Assembly (NCBI GenBank): GCA_016808115.1 | Contig: JAEQBH010009414.1 | Location: forward strand, 30,511-94,510 | DNA length: 64,000 nt | Source: Tetrastigma voinierianum | Lineage: Eukaryota; Streptophyta; Magnoliopsida; Vitales; Vitaceae | Direction: 5' to 3' | In this document: one piece after another, positions 54,626 through 64,000 of the stretch | Numbering within the stretch: the first letter of the stretch is position 1 | How the letters are laid out: each line of letters begins with the position of its first letter | Made by a program: the position numbers and the translations under genes | Notes under the pieces: model-generated | What the model saw: the letters and a program-made list of their open reading frames with translations, nothing else | Told to the model about the DNA's origin: nothing | Databases searched by the model: none

Positions 54626-55567
54626 AAACAAATATTTTTGTTTGAAGATGATTTTCATACATGACATAAGCATGTGTGAGGGAGTCAGTGAGGACTCGAG
54701 GCATGGGAATTGGGCATGTAGACATTCGAGTAGGAATCATGAATTCACTTGAATGTGTGTGTTTCCGTGCATGGGCACTTAGGTGGGAGTAACCCTCGTG
54801 GGGGATTATCACTCTTGGGCATTGCTAACCTGTCGTGGGATCCCCCTTTGTGTACGGGGGAGTATTAGACGAGCCTCTTAGAGGCGGCTTTGAGAAGAAA
54901 AGCCCAGGCATGTGGCTTTGATATATATTTTGTGAAACATGTATTAGAATTCTTAAATTTGATATATGTTTTGAATAAAAGTGAAATTAAATCTTGAAAC
55001 TATTGTAATATAGTTCGTTATATTTTGGTGAGTATGAATGTATGGGCCGACGTGACCATTTTTATTCACGTATGGGTCTCATGATATGAGACACACAGGT
55101 TTCCACAAGTTGACGGTGGTCAACGGGACCCTCAGGAAATAGGGCGTCATAGCATAGGTACACGAGTACCTAGGGCTTGAGGGACTTGGGATTAGGCCAT
55201 GATCATTAAGGTATAAGAGCATCACAGCTTGGTATAGCTTAGTATCAAGGACGTAGGTAAATGGTTACCTAGGACTTGATGGGCACGGGTTAGATCATGC
55301 ATTCATTGTGCATTCTGATGATTGTTGCGTGATTCTATGTTGTGTGATTGTATGCTTGGTAAATAGCATATAGGAAAATGTTGAACACTAAGGTTGAGAA
55401 AATATAACCCACATAAGGTTTAGAATTTTAAGGCCAAATAACAGTCGAAATTTAAAAGCGAAAAAAAATGGGTTATAATTAAACTCTTAAATTTGTGAAT
55501 TGTATTATGCGAGTTGTTTAGACTCACGCATCTCTTAGAAATAGCGGGAGGCTCTTGGAGGGAAAAA

Positions 55568-55608
55568 AATATATATATATATATACTATATATATATATA
55601 TATATATT
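55568..55608. repeat. (AT)n microsatellite in the chromovirus LTR
   Basis: Two AT runs meet at a central CT, forming a self-complementary tract of about 40 bases. Confidence 0.9.
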
Positions 55609-55829
55609 AGAAATTTTTGTTGGTTTCTGATATGTAAAACGAGGAAAAAAAATGGGGAGGAGAAATGGAGGGGCTGCTACCCATTTTGGTTCCTAGTCGC
55701 AGCCACGGCGAGGTGGTGTATCGTGACGGGAAGGAGGCGTGAATTAATGGCGACGGGCTCTGCAGTAGCCATAGTGACTTGATGCGAGCCGTGCTGCGGC
55801 TTTTGGCGACCAGTGGGCGACATGAATCC

Positions 55830-56500
55830 TTGGCCCCAGGTCGCGACATCAGTTTGAGGTCGCGACATGTTTGGAAGGCCCCAGAGAGCGAGCCCGGGTT
55901 TAATTCGCGGCATGATTTATGTCGTGGCTGGGGGCGCATCAGTGCATGCCGGGGATGGCGCATGGCTAAAAGTCTTGTGGCGTAATGAAGCGGCCGTCCT
56001 TGTGGCCATGACAACATGGTTTTAGAAATTCGCGACCGGTTTGAAGTCATGACCTGGTTTGGCCTTGAATGCGCTTGCGAACATGGTTTTGATCGCGCGA
56101 CATAGATTCCATTTGTGGGAGTAGTTCAATTGTCTCGACACCATTTTTTGGTCAGCGTCGAGGGCTAGGATCATGCAAGGGAGTTTGAATTGTCGACTAT
56201 TTTGAAGTCATGACGGCTTCTGTTTGGAGGTGGTGTTGCAACCCCGTTTTGAGGTCGCGACCTGGTTTGTCATGTTTGGTGTCGCGATAGAGGGGGCTGA
56301 AGTGGTGTCGCGACACCGTTTTGATGTCGTGACATTGTTGGGAGAAATTGGTGTCGCGACATGGATTTGATGTCTGACCTGGAGTTTGTGTGTACGTTGT
56401 GCGAAGCGGAGTTACTGGGCGTGTTGTGACCGGTAGCGCGTGCGATCATTGTCTGGCGCGATGGCCCGCGCTGCTCTGGCGCGCGGTCGCGTCACGACCT
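55830..56500 (+). repeat. GTCGCGAC palindrome cluster in the LTR
   Basis: At least six TCGCGA-centred palindromes (GGTCGCGACATC at about 55836, GGTCGCGACATG at about 55858, GGTCGCGACCTG at about 56254, GTGTCGCGACACC at about 56305, GTGTCGCGACATGG at about 56350, and TTCGCGACC at about 56030) are mixed with GTCATGAC and GTCGTGAC variants (about 56047, 56207, 56325). The zone is more GC-rich than the rest of the LTR and has no coding content. Confidence 0.75.
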
Positions 56501-56905
56501 AGGTGTGCGCATTATGCACCACGACAGTTTTGAGGCGATTGCATTGTTTAGGGTCATATTCTTGGACATATTCATGAACCTTGCTTATTCTACGAAGTTT
56601 CGGCAAAAAAAATAAAATTTTTGTTTGTGTATGACTTCATATATGGAATATTTACCTTGTATTACCTATGAATGCATGGCGTGGTGTATCATTTTTTGAT
56701 TGTGAATAGTGTCAGGAAATTTGTATTACGCCATAGAGATATTTCATTAAAACTCGAGCTTGCCATTTTGACATGTGCCAGTGGCTGGTGGGGAAGGAGC
56801 AGTAAGGTCGTCACGAGGTGCTGGTCGGTACCATTTATATTTGACCGGTAGGCCCGCTGTTTGAGTGTAGGGATTCTGCATTCTTGCCATTGCAGGCTAG
56901 TCACG

Positions 56906-57460
56906 ATGGGTAGCCAAGGAGGTCCGAGTAACCTCTAAAGGTTCAGGTCCCATCATCCTCCTACGTTCATAGGGGGAAGAGATCTGATGGTGGCAGACCA
57001 TTGGTTTATGAAGGTTGAGAAGATATTGGAGGCTATAGAGATTACCTCCGTCGGTAGATGAGACTAATTGCATTCCGGCCCTAAAGGGGCGAACCCAGTG
57101 TGGTGGAACTGGACATAGGTAGAGTTCCATGAGCTATTCATGGGCAAGCATTTTAAATTCTTGCTAAATCTGAGGCCCGGGGACCTAAAGTACAGAGCGG
57201 CGACTATGGCGGTGTTAGATGTGGCTAGATTCACGGAGTTCTGAGCAGGCTTTCTTTGACGTTCATGTGGCCCTGAGATGAGCGAGAGATCAGGAGATTT
57301 GAGAATGGACTGAAATTGTCCATTTGAGGCTAGATTGTAGGGCTCAAAAAGCCTCTGGGGACATGGACTCTATGGGTTGGGGCAGACCATGACCATAGAG
57401 AGGAGATGGAGGATGCACGGGCACTCGGGATCACAGTGCCGCGACAAGAGGAGAGCTAGT
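56906..57460 (+). pseudogene. gag: Chromovirus gag (decayed)
   Basis: The probable start is ATG 56906 (MGSQGGPSN). HPPTFIGGRDLMVADHWFMK, VEKILEAIEITSVGR, WWNWT, VEFHELFMGKHF and VLDVARFTEF follow up to about 57245. The text then runs to about 57345 (ERSGDLRMD, then the GLK block). This is the Retrotrans_gag domain of Tekay-type elements. Several stops and a deletion in the middle break it. Confidence 0.8.
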
Positions 57461-57890
57461 CTTCTTGATTAGGAAAGAAGCCGGAGAGCTTCTAGTTCAC
57501 GTGGGTTGTAACGACCATCAGGAACTGAGACAGATTAGGGTTTCAGTCGGGCGGGACGGATGGTATGCTTCCATTGCCGGCCCATTTCGAACATATAGGG
57601 AGAGAGTTGCGCCCAGAGACGGGGACCCCGGGGTTTGGGGTAGAGGCGGAGTCCGGTCGAGTGGTGGGGTAAGAGCGAATACAGTATATACCTTCACACC
57701 ATAGTATGGTCGAGGAGGGCGATGTGCTCGGTCGGGGGGTTGCACGGGCACCTCCGAGTTACGGGTAAGGCGAGAGGGGCCGGGTTATGGGCCGAGCGAG
57801 GATAGAGGCCCCTGACGGGGTGTCGGGGTCGGGCGTGCTACACCATCCACCTACCGGTTAGTGTGAATCGACGGTTATACAAGATACGTT
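57461..57890 (+). pseudogene. gag: Chromovirus gag tail with damaged zinc knuckle
   Basis: MVCFHCRPISNI (about 57559-57595) retains the first two Cys of a CX2CX4HX4C knuckle, but the His is Asn and a stop plus one extra residue follow before the next Cys. An Arg/Gly/Pro-rich linker runs up to the protease. GTCGGGGTCGGGCGTGCTACA near 57822-57842 looks like an LTR end but lies within the linker. Confidence 0.5.
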
Positions 57891-57894
57891 CTTG

Positions 57895-58265
57895 GTATCT
57901 CACCTATGAGTAAGAGTATTATTTGACTCTAGTACATCGCATTCATTCATTGCTGCATCAATTATGATAAAGTTGGGCTTGGAGGTTGAGGCCTTGGAGG
58001 AGCCCATGTATGTGAGTTCTCTCCTAGGGACTAGGGCGAGAATAGGGATGATATGTCGAGGATGCAAGTTAGAGATCTCGGGGATTTTGCTCACAGTGGA
58101 CCTGAGGGTCATGGACATGTCAGAGTTCGATGTCATCTTGGGGATGGACTGGTTGACGACATACAGAGTTGTCATTGATTATGAGCGTAGGAGAGTTACC
58201 GCTTACACACAGGACGGTACTCGTGTTACGTTTCAGGAGGACAAGCACTATGTTTTGCCCTAGAC
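57895..58265 (+). pseudogene. pol: Chromovirus aspartic protease
   Basis: VRVLFDSSTSHSFIAASIMI (about 57908-57967) is the active-site region, with Gly of D-S-G changed to Ser. The frame 57964-58263 continues IKLGLEVEALEEPMYVSSLL, GMICRGCKLEISGILLTVDL, MSEFDVILGMDWLTTYRVVI and YTQDGTRVTFQEDKHYVLP. The domain is complete over about 115 residues and open apart from the start. Confidence 0.9.
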
Positions 58266-59130
58266 CGTGTACGATTCTAGATGGCATGGACAGTTGGTGG
58301 GTTGGCTAACTATAGCCTTACCTTGGAGGACGAGGTGGGATTAGATTTGGATCTGCTTCAAGTAGTGTGCGAGTAAGAGGACATTTTTTCGGACGAGCTA
58401 CCCGGATTACCTCCGTAGAGGGATGTAGACTTTTGTATTGAGTTACACCCTGGAACGTCGCCCATCTCTATAACTCTGCATAGGATGGCACGGTTGAGTT
58501 CACCGGGAACTCGAGGTCGGATCACGAGGAGTTCTTTGAATGAGGATTCGTCGGCCCGAGCACTTCACTTAGTAGGGCCCTGCAGTTGTTAGAAGAAGAA
58601 GACAGGGCCAACCATTTGTGTTAACTATCGACAGGTTGAGCGGGTTCACGATCAAGAATCGGTACCTTTAATGCAGTTGATGACTCCTATTTGATCGGTT
58701 GAGAGGAGGGTGAGTCTACTTAAGAGATAGACCTTCGCATTAGTTACCATCGAGTGAGGTTGGGGCAGATCACTAAGACAATGTCGGGGCTGGCGTTATG
58801 GGCACTTTGAGTTCTGAGTGATGCCCTTTGGATTGATGAATGTATACTTGGCATTCATGAATCTCATGCATGGGAGTATTTCGACCCTATCCCCCAGATC
58901 GGTTGCCGTAGTCTTTGTGGATGACATTTTGATCTACTCCCAGTCCAAGAGGGGGCATGAGGATCATTTAAGGATTGTTTTACAGTTGTTGAGAGACCAT
59001 CAACTGTACGCCAAGTTCAGTTAGTGTGAGTTTTGGCTTACTGAGGTAAGATTTTTGGGGCACATAGTGTCAGCTTCAGGAGTGTCAGTAGACCCTGAGA
59101 AGGTTGCGGATGTGATGAGTTTGGAAAAGA
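58266..59130 (+). pseudogene. pol: Chromovirus reverse transcriptase
   Basis: The N-terminal blocks are badly damaged. KKKTGPTICVNYRQ (about 58585-58630) is the KKDG..R.CVDYR block. The frame 58818-59024 gives MMPFGLMNVYLAFMNLMH, VAVVFVDDILIYSQSKRGHE and HLRIVLQLLRDHQLYAKFS. The catalytic FVDD box is intact (about 58913-58924). EFWLTEVRFLGHIVSASGVS with VDPEKV follows. One of the better preserved RTs in the window. Confidence 0.9.
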
Positions 59131-59700
59131 CCGAAGTCAGTCTTCGAGATACGCAGTTTCTTCGGATTGGCTGGATACTACAGGAGATTCATCGAGGACT
59201 TCTCGGAGCTAGAAGCACCTGTGAGCCGGCCCGGCTCGAAGGAGGTCGGATTTGAGTGGAGTGAAGCACGTGCGAAGGCATTCCGGGAGATTGAAGGAAG
59301 GCTTACTTCGACTCTATTTTTGATAGTCCCGGAGAGGGCCCGAGGGTACCACGGTGTATTGTGATGGCTCGAGAAGGTCGGAGCCCAGGATGTGTTTTGA
59401 TGCGGTCAGGGTTGTAGCTTATGGTTCAGCTAGTTGAAGAATCATGACGAAATTACCCCACACATGACATGGAGTTGGTAGTGGCGTAGTCTTCGCCTTG
59501 ATTTGGTGCCGCTATAGCGGCGACGAGTTTGAGATCTGCATTACCCTGAAAGTGTTGAGTATATCTTCACGCAGCGCGACCTCAGTATGACGACGAGATG
59601 GATTGGAATTCCACAGGGATTACGACTTCACTTTGCATTACCATCACGATAGGCAAATGTGGTGGTTGGCACTTTCGGTCGAATCCACGAGGAGCATTGG
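59131..59700 (+). pseudogene. pol: Chromovirus RNase H domain
   Basis: AGYYRRFIEDFSELEAPVSR (59170-59229) and VGFEWSEARAKAFREIEGRL (59248-59307) are the connection region. Then come a damaged YCDGS region (about 59358-59370), HDEITPHMTWSW near 59440, and HYPESVEYIFTQRDLSMTTR (about 59540-59600), where the usual wording is the C-terminal RQ.RW block. The catalytic residues cannot be followed reliably. Confidence 0.75.
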
Positions 59701-60557
59701 CTAGTATAGCTTCACGAGAGTGGCGAGATTCTTTCGAAGGCTAATGGGACCGATTTAGGTTAGTACTACGAGCGGGCTCGAGTGCGTTGGGGAGTCACAG
59801 CGGCTACGGTCTCGTGGGCGGGGTGATTGAGTTCCATGGATAGGATGCAGAGATAGTGTCCATCAGGGATAGGGTATAGTCAGGTACAGGTGACGAGGGA
59901 TGGACCATCCACGCAGATGGTAGTCTTCGATATAGAGGATGGGTAGTGGTTCCTCAGTTGACGGATCTAAGAGAGGAGATCCTCAGGGAATTCCACTTTA
60001 ACTCCGATTTCTTGTGCACCTAGGTAGCACGAAGATATGCGGGATCTTCATAGCGGTACTAATGGAGCGAGATGAAGAGACAAGTAGGGGACTTTGTTCG
60101 ATGATGTCTCACGTGTTAGCAAGTTAAGTGAGGCGCGAAGCCCGGCGAGGGCTACTCGGTGTTGGAGGTAGCTAGAGCGGAAGTGGGCACATCCGCGATG
60201 GATTTTGTGACCCACTTGACAGGACAGGGGCGTAGCGCGGTGTGGGTGATGGTAGGCCGACTCTAAAGTCGGCACATTTTCTGGTCGTGCGAATGACTTT
60301 CACAGGCGAGGTCTGGCAGGATTTATATTCGAGTCGTTGGTACATGGAGTACCAGTATCCATAGTGTCGGGAAGGGACTCGAGGAGTTTTCTGATGCACT
60401 TTTGGAAGAGTTTAAAAATTTATGGAATTCCTGTTGACCGTAGATACAACCTTCCACCCACACAGACGGATTGAATTCGGTCAGAGAAGGTTAATCTGGA
60501 GTGTTAGAAGGTTTATATATGACATCGTCCTGGATCATGTAAGGTGGTAGGGAAGAG
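59701..60557 (+). pseudogene. pol: Chromovirus integrase, first part
   Basis: VVPQLTDLREEILREFHFNS opens the zinc-binding domain (about 59946-60005). MKRQVGDFVR.CLTC.QVK keeps the Cys pair (about 60070-60125). AMDFVTHLTGQGRSAVWVMV (about 60196-60255) holds the first Asp of the core. TSIHSVGKGLEEFSDALLEE (about 60355-60410) stands where a DRD.RF block should be, and HTDGLNSVREG (about 60460-60490) is the HPQTDGQ region with the catalytic Glu area altered. Text is lost after about 60557 at the nested insertion. Confidence 0.85.
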
Positions 60558-62125
60558 CATGTTTATGAAGTGGATCATTCTATGACAATGAATAATAAAT
60601 TGGATATATGATATTTCTGGGTTATATGGACTATAGAGATCTGTTGTATTGAGGAGAAGTGGAGAGGAGGGCTCAATGAGATGGATGAATTGGAATTTAT
60701 TGGAAGAAGATAGACGAATATAATAACCCATCTGCTATAACAAAACTTCAGAAATAAAGCGGAAAGAACTATCGGAACAAAGAAATCAAACCATAAAGGA
60801 CCAAGATGGATCTTCTTCATTGATGAGATATTCAGAAGAAGATGAACTAGATTGATGAAACGTAGCCTCAGGTGGGCATTGGACAGTCAAGATCTTTGAA
60901 AGATGACATAACAACATATTGGATGACTTTACTCTTAAGTCGTATTCTTTTTGAGAGATGAAGGACATTTGATCTCAAACCATAGAACACTTCTCAGATC
61001 ATAAATGTGAGTGGTTCAAGTTGATCAGTTTCATTGCCAGCTCATTTCATACCGCATTCATCATATTGTTGTTCTGTTTGTATGTGGTTAATAAACGTGT
61101 TGCTAAAACTGATCTGGATTCTGTTTAATATGGACTCAAATTGAACAGATTTGGATCGATAATGGATAGAAAACGTTGATAAAAATGCGTAACGTCGATG
61201 GCGTGATCTTCAGAAGAGATCGACAATGAAGTGGCGTCGATCGTAACCGATAATACGGCTGCCGTGGGCGCTCGACCGATGCATCGATCGTGAGCGTAAG
61301 ATTAAAAGTCGGAAGGATGGCCGAAAACGCGGATGAAGATTCCGTGTTTCGACGACTCAACGGTTGAAGAATCAGTGAAGATGTTCTTAACGCGCTCGAC
61401 TGCGTAGTATTCGATTGAACGCTGTTTGCGTAATCGATACCATTTCGAATTCGCCACATCGGTTTGTTGACGTCACGATGGCGTGGATCGTTTGGTTTTT
61501 ATGTTGGATTATTAGCAGAGAGCATTGTGGTATCTACTCTATATCTGCGATTTATATACATGTGATGTCACGTGACATTGGCATGATTTTCTTGGAGTAT
61601 CGAGATCGAGAGATGGGGGCGCCGGGGGATTTAGTAGGCGACCCTCGGTCGGTCGGTAAATAGAGAGATGTCTGGGTCAGGGGTGGTGATTAAGGTTAAA
61701 ACATTTAAGAGTTTGGGAACGTGGGTTGGGGTGGGATACACTCGACCTGCTTGGCGGATAAGGCGGATACACCTCGAGGAGGGGGTATCTCATAGGCATG
61801 ATCGCCACGCCGTAATAAGTCATGGCGAATAGGCGGTAAGTAATTTCTCTAGGTAGTAATCAATCAGAAGTGGAAGGGGGAGACAGAGCCCTAGTCTCCA
61901 CAACATAGTAATCTACTAAGATAAATTAGTTTAGTTTAATCTCACACATTAGTTAATTTGTCATTCAAAGCTTACGTCCAGATAATATTCAAGGCTAAAC
62001 TCAGTAGTCAACGCACTTCTCCTGTGGATCGATATTCGTACTTAGGTACATTGTATTACTTAATATAACGCGTGCACTTGCGCACATAGGCGTACACATT
62101 CTACACATCGCGCTTACGGCCTATT
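60558..62125. mobile_element. Unidentified ~1.6 kb insertion in the chromovirus
   Basis: The integrase text stops at about 60557 and pol text resumes near 62128, so the segment between is foreign. It starts TGTTTATGAAG and closes with a passage (CCTGTGGATCGATATTCGTA, TGCACTTGCGCACATA, CTACA) typical of the 3' end of plant LTRs and like 10500-10587. A TATA-like TTTATATACATG lies at about 61550. Small frames on both strands resemble nothing I know. It may be a solo LTR or a non-autonomous element; the ends and target duplication are not settled. Confidence 0.45.
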
Positions 62126-62127
62126 AG

Positions 62128-62352
62128 GGAGAGATTGAGGTTGACACATATGGGGACAACCGACGGGGACCGGTGCGCGTTATGGATGTGAGATCGGGTT
62201 TTGTATTGTGAGCGTGAAATTTAGTGAAAGTGTTGTGGCCGACAGTGGATGGAGGAGGCTGAGGGTGGGAGCGCGAGGACACGATGCGGGCCGCATATCC
62301 CTTCTTGTTTAGGGATGAAGGTACGCAGTTTAGTCGTTTAATAGTTAAATGA
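62128..62352 (+). pseudogene. pol: Chromovirus chromodomain, polyprotein C-terminus
   Basis: One frame runs from EIEVDTYGDNRRGPVRVMDV through VKVLW (about 62235) to WERED (about 62265-62280), then TMRAAYPFLFRDEGTQFSRL and IVK, stop at 62350-62352. VKVLW...EEATWERE is the chromodomain signature that directs chromoviruses to chromatin marks. Three in-frame stops interrupt it, and the Thr before Trp is Gly. It lies 94 bases before the 3' LTR, the normal spacing. Confidence 0.85.
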
Positions 62353-62432
62353 CTAGTTTACATGCATGACATTGTGCACGTTGCATATGCATGTGATTTG
62401 GTGTGATTGTGTGGAATTTTGGGATGAAATTC

Positions 62433-62446
62433 TTTTAAGGGGAGAA
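62433..62446 (+). promoter_or_regulatory. Polypurine tract of the chromovirus
   Basis: TTTTAAGGGGAGAA lies directly before the 3' LTR start TGTAAAACTC. It is where plus-strand DNA synthesis would begin. Confidence 0.9.
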
Positions 62447-64000
62447 TGTAAAACTCGAGAAAATTATAATTTTCTGAAAAAGGGTAAAATGGTAATTTCG
62501 GTCAAAATCCAAAATTTTTCTAGATCTTGAATGATGAAATCGACTTCATCGTTGGAATCGTGTTGCGAAATCTAGCTACCACGTCGAATTTCGTCAAATT
62601 CCGAGACAGTCGGAATTTCATGTTTTTTGAGGCACGGAGAGGAGTGCGGGACACTTGGCACTTTATGAGTGGCTCGGGGTCTGCGATGTCCTAGGCGATT
62701 AGATTGACAATGAGCCAAGTGGGGCTCACATGAGACACATGGCATCATGCCACTGGAGAAAAATTCATGGTAAATGGATAAGGGATAAGGTAATCCAAAT
62801 GAGCTAATGTAGGCTGACATGTGTGAGAAATTACTCTCTCGCCAGCTGACTTGACCTAATCGGTGAGTAGGGGAAAGAGAGAGAAAGCGAAAGGAGAGAG
62901 AAAGGGAGTTTAGATAGAGGAAGCTCTACCTTCTCTCTAGAATTCCGACGATCTATCCTACGAACTCGGCGAGGCGAGAAAAGTTGGTCCCAGCTGCCGA
63001 GAGCTACGCGTGGGTGTAGGTGGGGAGTTCCGACAGGCTTGGGAGGTAGGGGTTCTTCTCTACTTTGGTTATTTTATTAAGAACCATTCAAATCAGATGG
63101 ATGGTGTGAAGGTAGTAGTGGCTAGTTTGATCAATCCAGCCTTGGGATGAATGTTGGAAATTTTAGAGGCCCAGGCTTAGGATGTCGGGACTGATTTATC
63201 GACTGGAAATGGTCCTTGTATTCTATTGTTGTATGTTATTTCTTGGTGTTTTAATAACATGCAAATTGTGTGTTGATATGTTATTTCTATGTTTGAATAA
63301 CATGTTGTGTGTAAATTTTGTTAATATATGCATGCTTGATATATTAACAAGTATTATATGGAAATGGCATAATGCATTTCATATTCCTTTGGGGGCACCA
63401 CTAGAACAGTAGGTGTGAGAGTCGCAGCCAAAATAAAATCCGGAGAGGTTGTCAAACAATGATTTTTGTATACTTATTCAAATAGAAATTTATCGGCGGA
63501 AAGTTGTAAAAAAATTGTGTTGGGAAATCGTCCGACAATTCCACGTCGGAGGCCCGTGAATTGTTTAGGAGTTACCCCGATAAATTAACAACAGAGGATT
63601 GTCCAACGTATTTATATGAATTTGCCCACGAATTAAAACAAATATTTTGTTTTTTGAAGATAATTTTCATACATGACATAAGCATGTGAGGGTCGGTGAG
63701 GACTTGAGGCATGGGGATTGGGTATGTAGTCATTCAGTAGGAATCTAATGAATTCCTTGAATGTGTGTGTTTTCATTGCATGAGCACTTAGGTGGGAGTA
63801 ACCTCGTAGGAGATTATCACTCTTGGGCATTTGCTCACATGTCGTGGGATCCGGGTCTGGGGGTATTCAGGAGACGGCGGCTCACTAGAGGCCAGCTTTT
63901 GAGAAGAGGCCCAGACATGTGAGCTTTGATATATATTTTTGTGAAACATGTATTAGAATTCTTAAATTTGATATATGTTTGAATAAGAGTGAAATTAGCT
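62447..64000 (+). repeat. 3' LTR of the chromovirus, incomplete
   Basis: It aligns in order with the 5' LTR up to its position of about 54985. About half of the LTR lies beyond the window. The two copies differ by many small insertions, deletions and substitutions. Confidence 0.9.

Larger units (their letters stand above)
53431..56670 (+). repeat. 5' LTR of the chromovirus
   Basis: The first ~1550 bases parallel the 3' LTR (62447-64000): AAAATGGTAATTT, GGCACGGAGAGGAGTGCGGG, TACCTTCTCTCTAGAATTC leader, GGTCCTTGTAT.CTATTGTTG, CTTAAATTTGATATATGTTT. The right end is not proven; about 56670 is inferred from GGTGTATCA (about 56684), a damaged initiator-Met primer site (TGGTATCA). This LTR contains an AT microsatellite and a TCGCGA-rich zone, listed separately. 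Confidence 0.7.
53431..64000 (+). mobile_element. Tekay/Del-like chromovirus, 3' LTR cut by the window end
   Basis: It has two LTRs starting TGTAAAACTCGAGAAAAT (53431 and 62447), gag, protease, RT, RNase H, integrase and a C-terminal chromodomain, all on the plus strand, and a polypurine tract before the 3' LTR. CTTGT (53426-53430) is the candidate left target duplication; the right one lies outside the window. A ~1.6 kb insertion splits the integrase from the chromodomain. The domain set and order are those of chromoviruses. Confidence 0.85.

Noticed and set aside
57822..57842. LTR end of the chromovirus at GGGCGTGCTACA
   Set aside because: Gag text lies upstream of it (56906-57345), so the LTR must end earlier. 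The resemblance is probably chance within a GC-rich linker.

Overview
The window reads as repeat-rich nuclear DNA of a flowering plant. It is AT-rich, has no operons or bacterial-type genes, and is filled with decayed plant LTR retrotransposons (Ty1/copia, Ty3/gypsy chromoviruses, Athila-type elements), a Mutator-like (MULE) transposase and tRNA-like SINE pieces. Several Athila and chromovirus peptides resemble elements I know from woody eudicots such as grapevine, but I cannot name the species. Only one host gene is plausible: a small secreted glycine-rich protein at 16308-16568. No rRNA, intact tRNA, CRISPR array or prokaryotic feature was seen.

Layout. 1-4500: AT-rich DNA with a DUF1985 (Ulp1-associated) fragment on the minus strand and a possible inverted-repeat element carrying tRNA-like A and B boxes. 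4522-13330: a plus-strand copia element (LTR, gag, protease, integrase, RT, RNase H, polypurine tract) cut by three younger LTR insertions at 5359-7363, 9144-10587 and 10610-12447. 13330-16200: AT-rich DNA with AT microsatellites and two SINE-like pieces. 16229-16870: the glycine-rich gene. 17255-20340: remains of a minus-strand copia element (gag to integrase). 20811-32158: an Athila-like element with two LTRs and a tRNA-Asp primer site; it lacks RT and integrase, and a GC-rich ORF in it is split in frame by a solo LTR (27018-28598). 33979-49244: a Ty3/gypsy element with ~400 bp LTRs, whose RT holds a 3-kb solo LTR (37501-40542) and whose integrase holds a 6.4-kb minus-strand Athila-like element (42137-48508). 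49650-53430: a MULE with N-terminal domain, DDE transposase and SWIM finger remnants. 53431-64000: a Tekay/Del-like chromovirus with gag, protease, RT, RNase H, integrase and chromodomain, itself split by a 1.6-kb insertion; its 3' LTR runs off the window.

Nearly every reading frame is broken, so the proteins do not work together; the interest is in the insertion order and in structures inside the LTRs. Target-site duplications bracket four solo LTRs: TCAGT/TTAGT, CTTAT/CTTAC, GGCCT/GCCCT and TGGTT/TGGTT. Two repeated palindromes stand out. GCGAAATTTCGC-type inverted repeats cluster at the same place in all five Athila-like LTRs, and TCGCGA-centred motifs with CpG-decay variants cluster in the chromovirus LTR. 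Coordinates of decayed domains are approximate, because they come from reading translations across frameshifts by eye.
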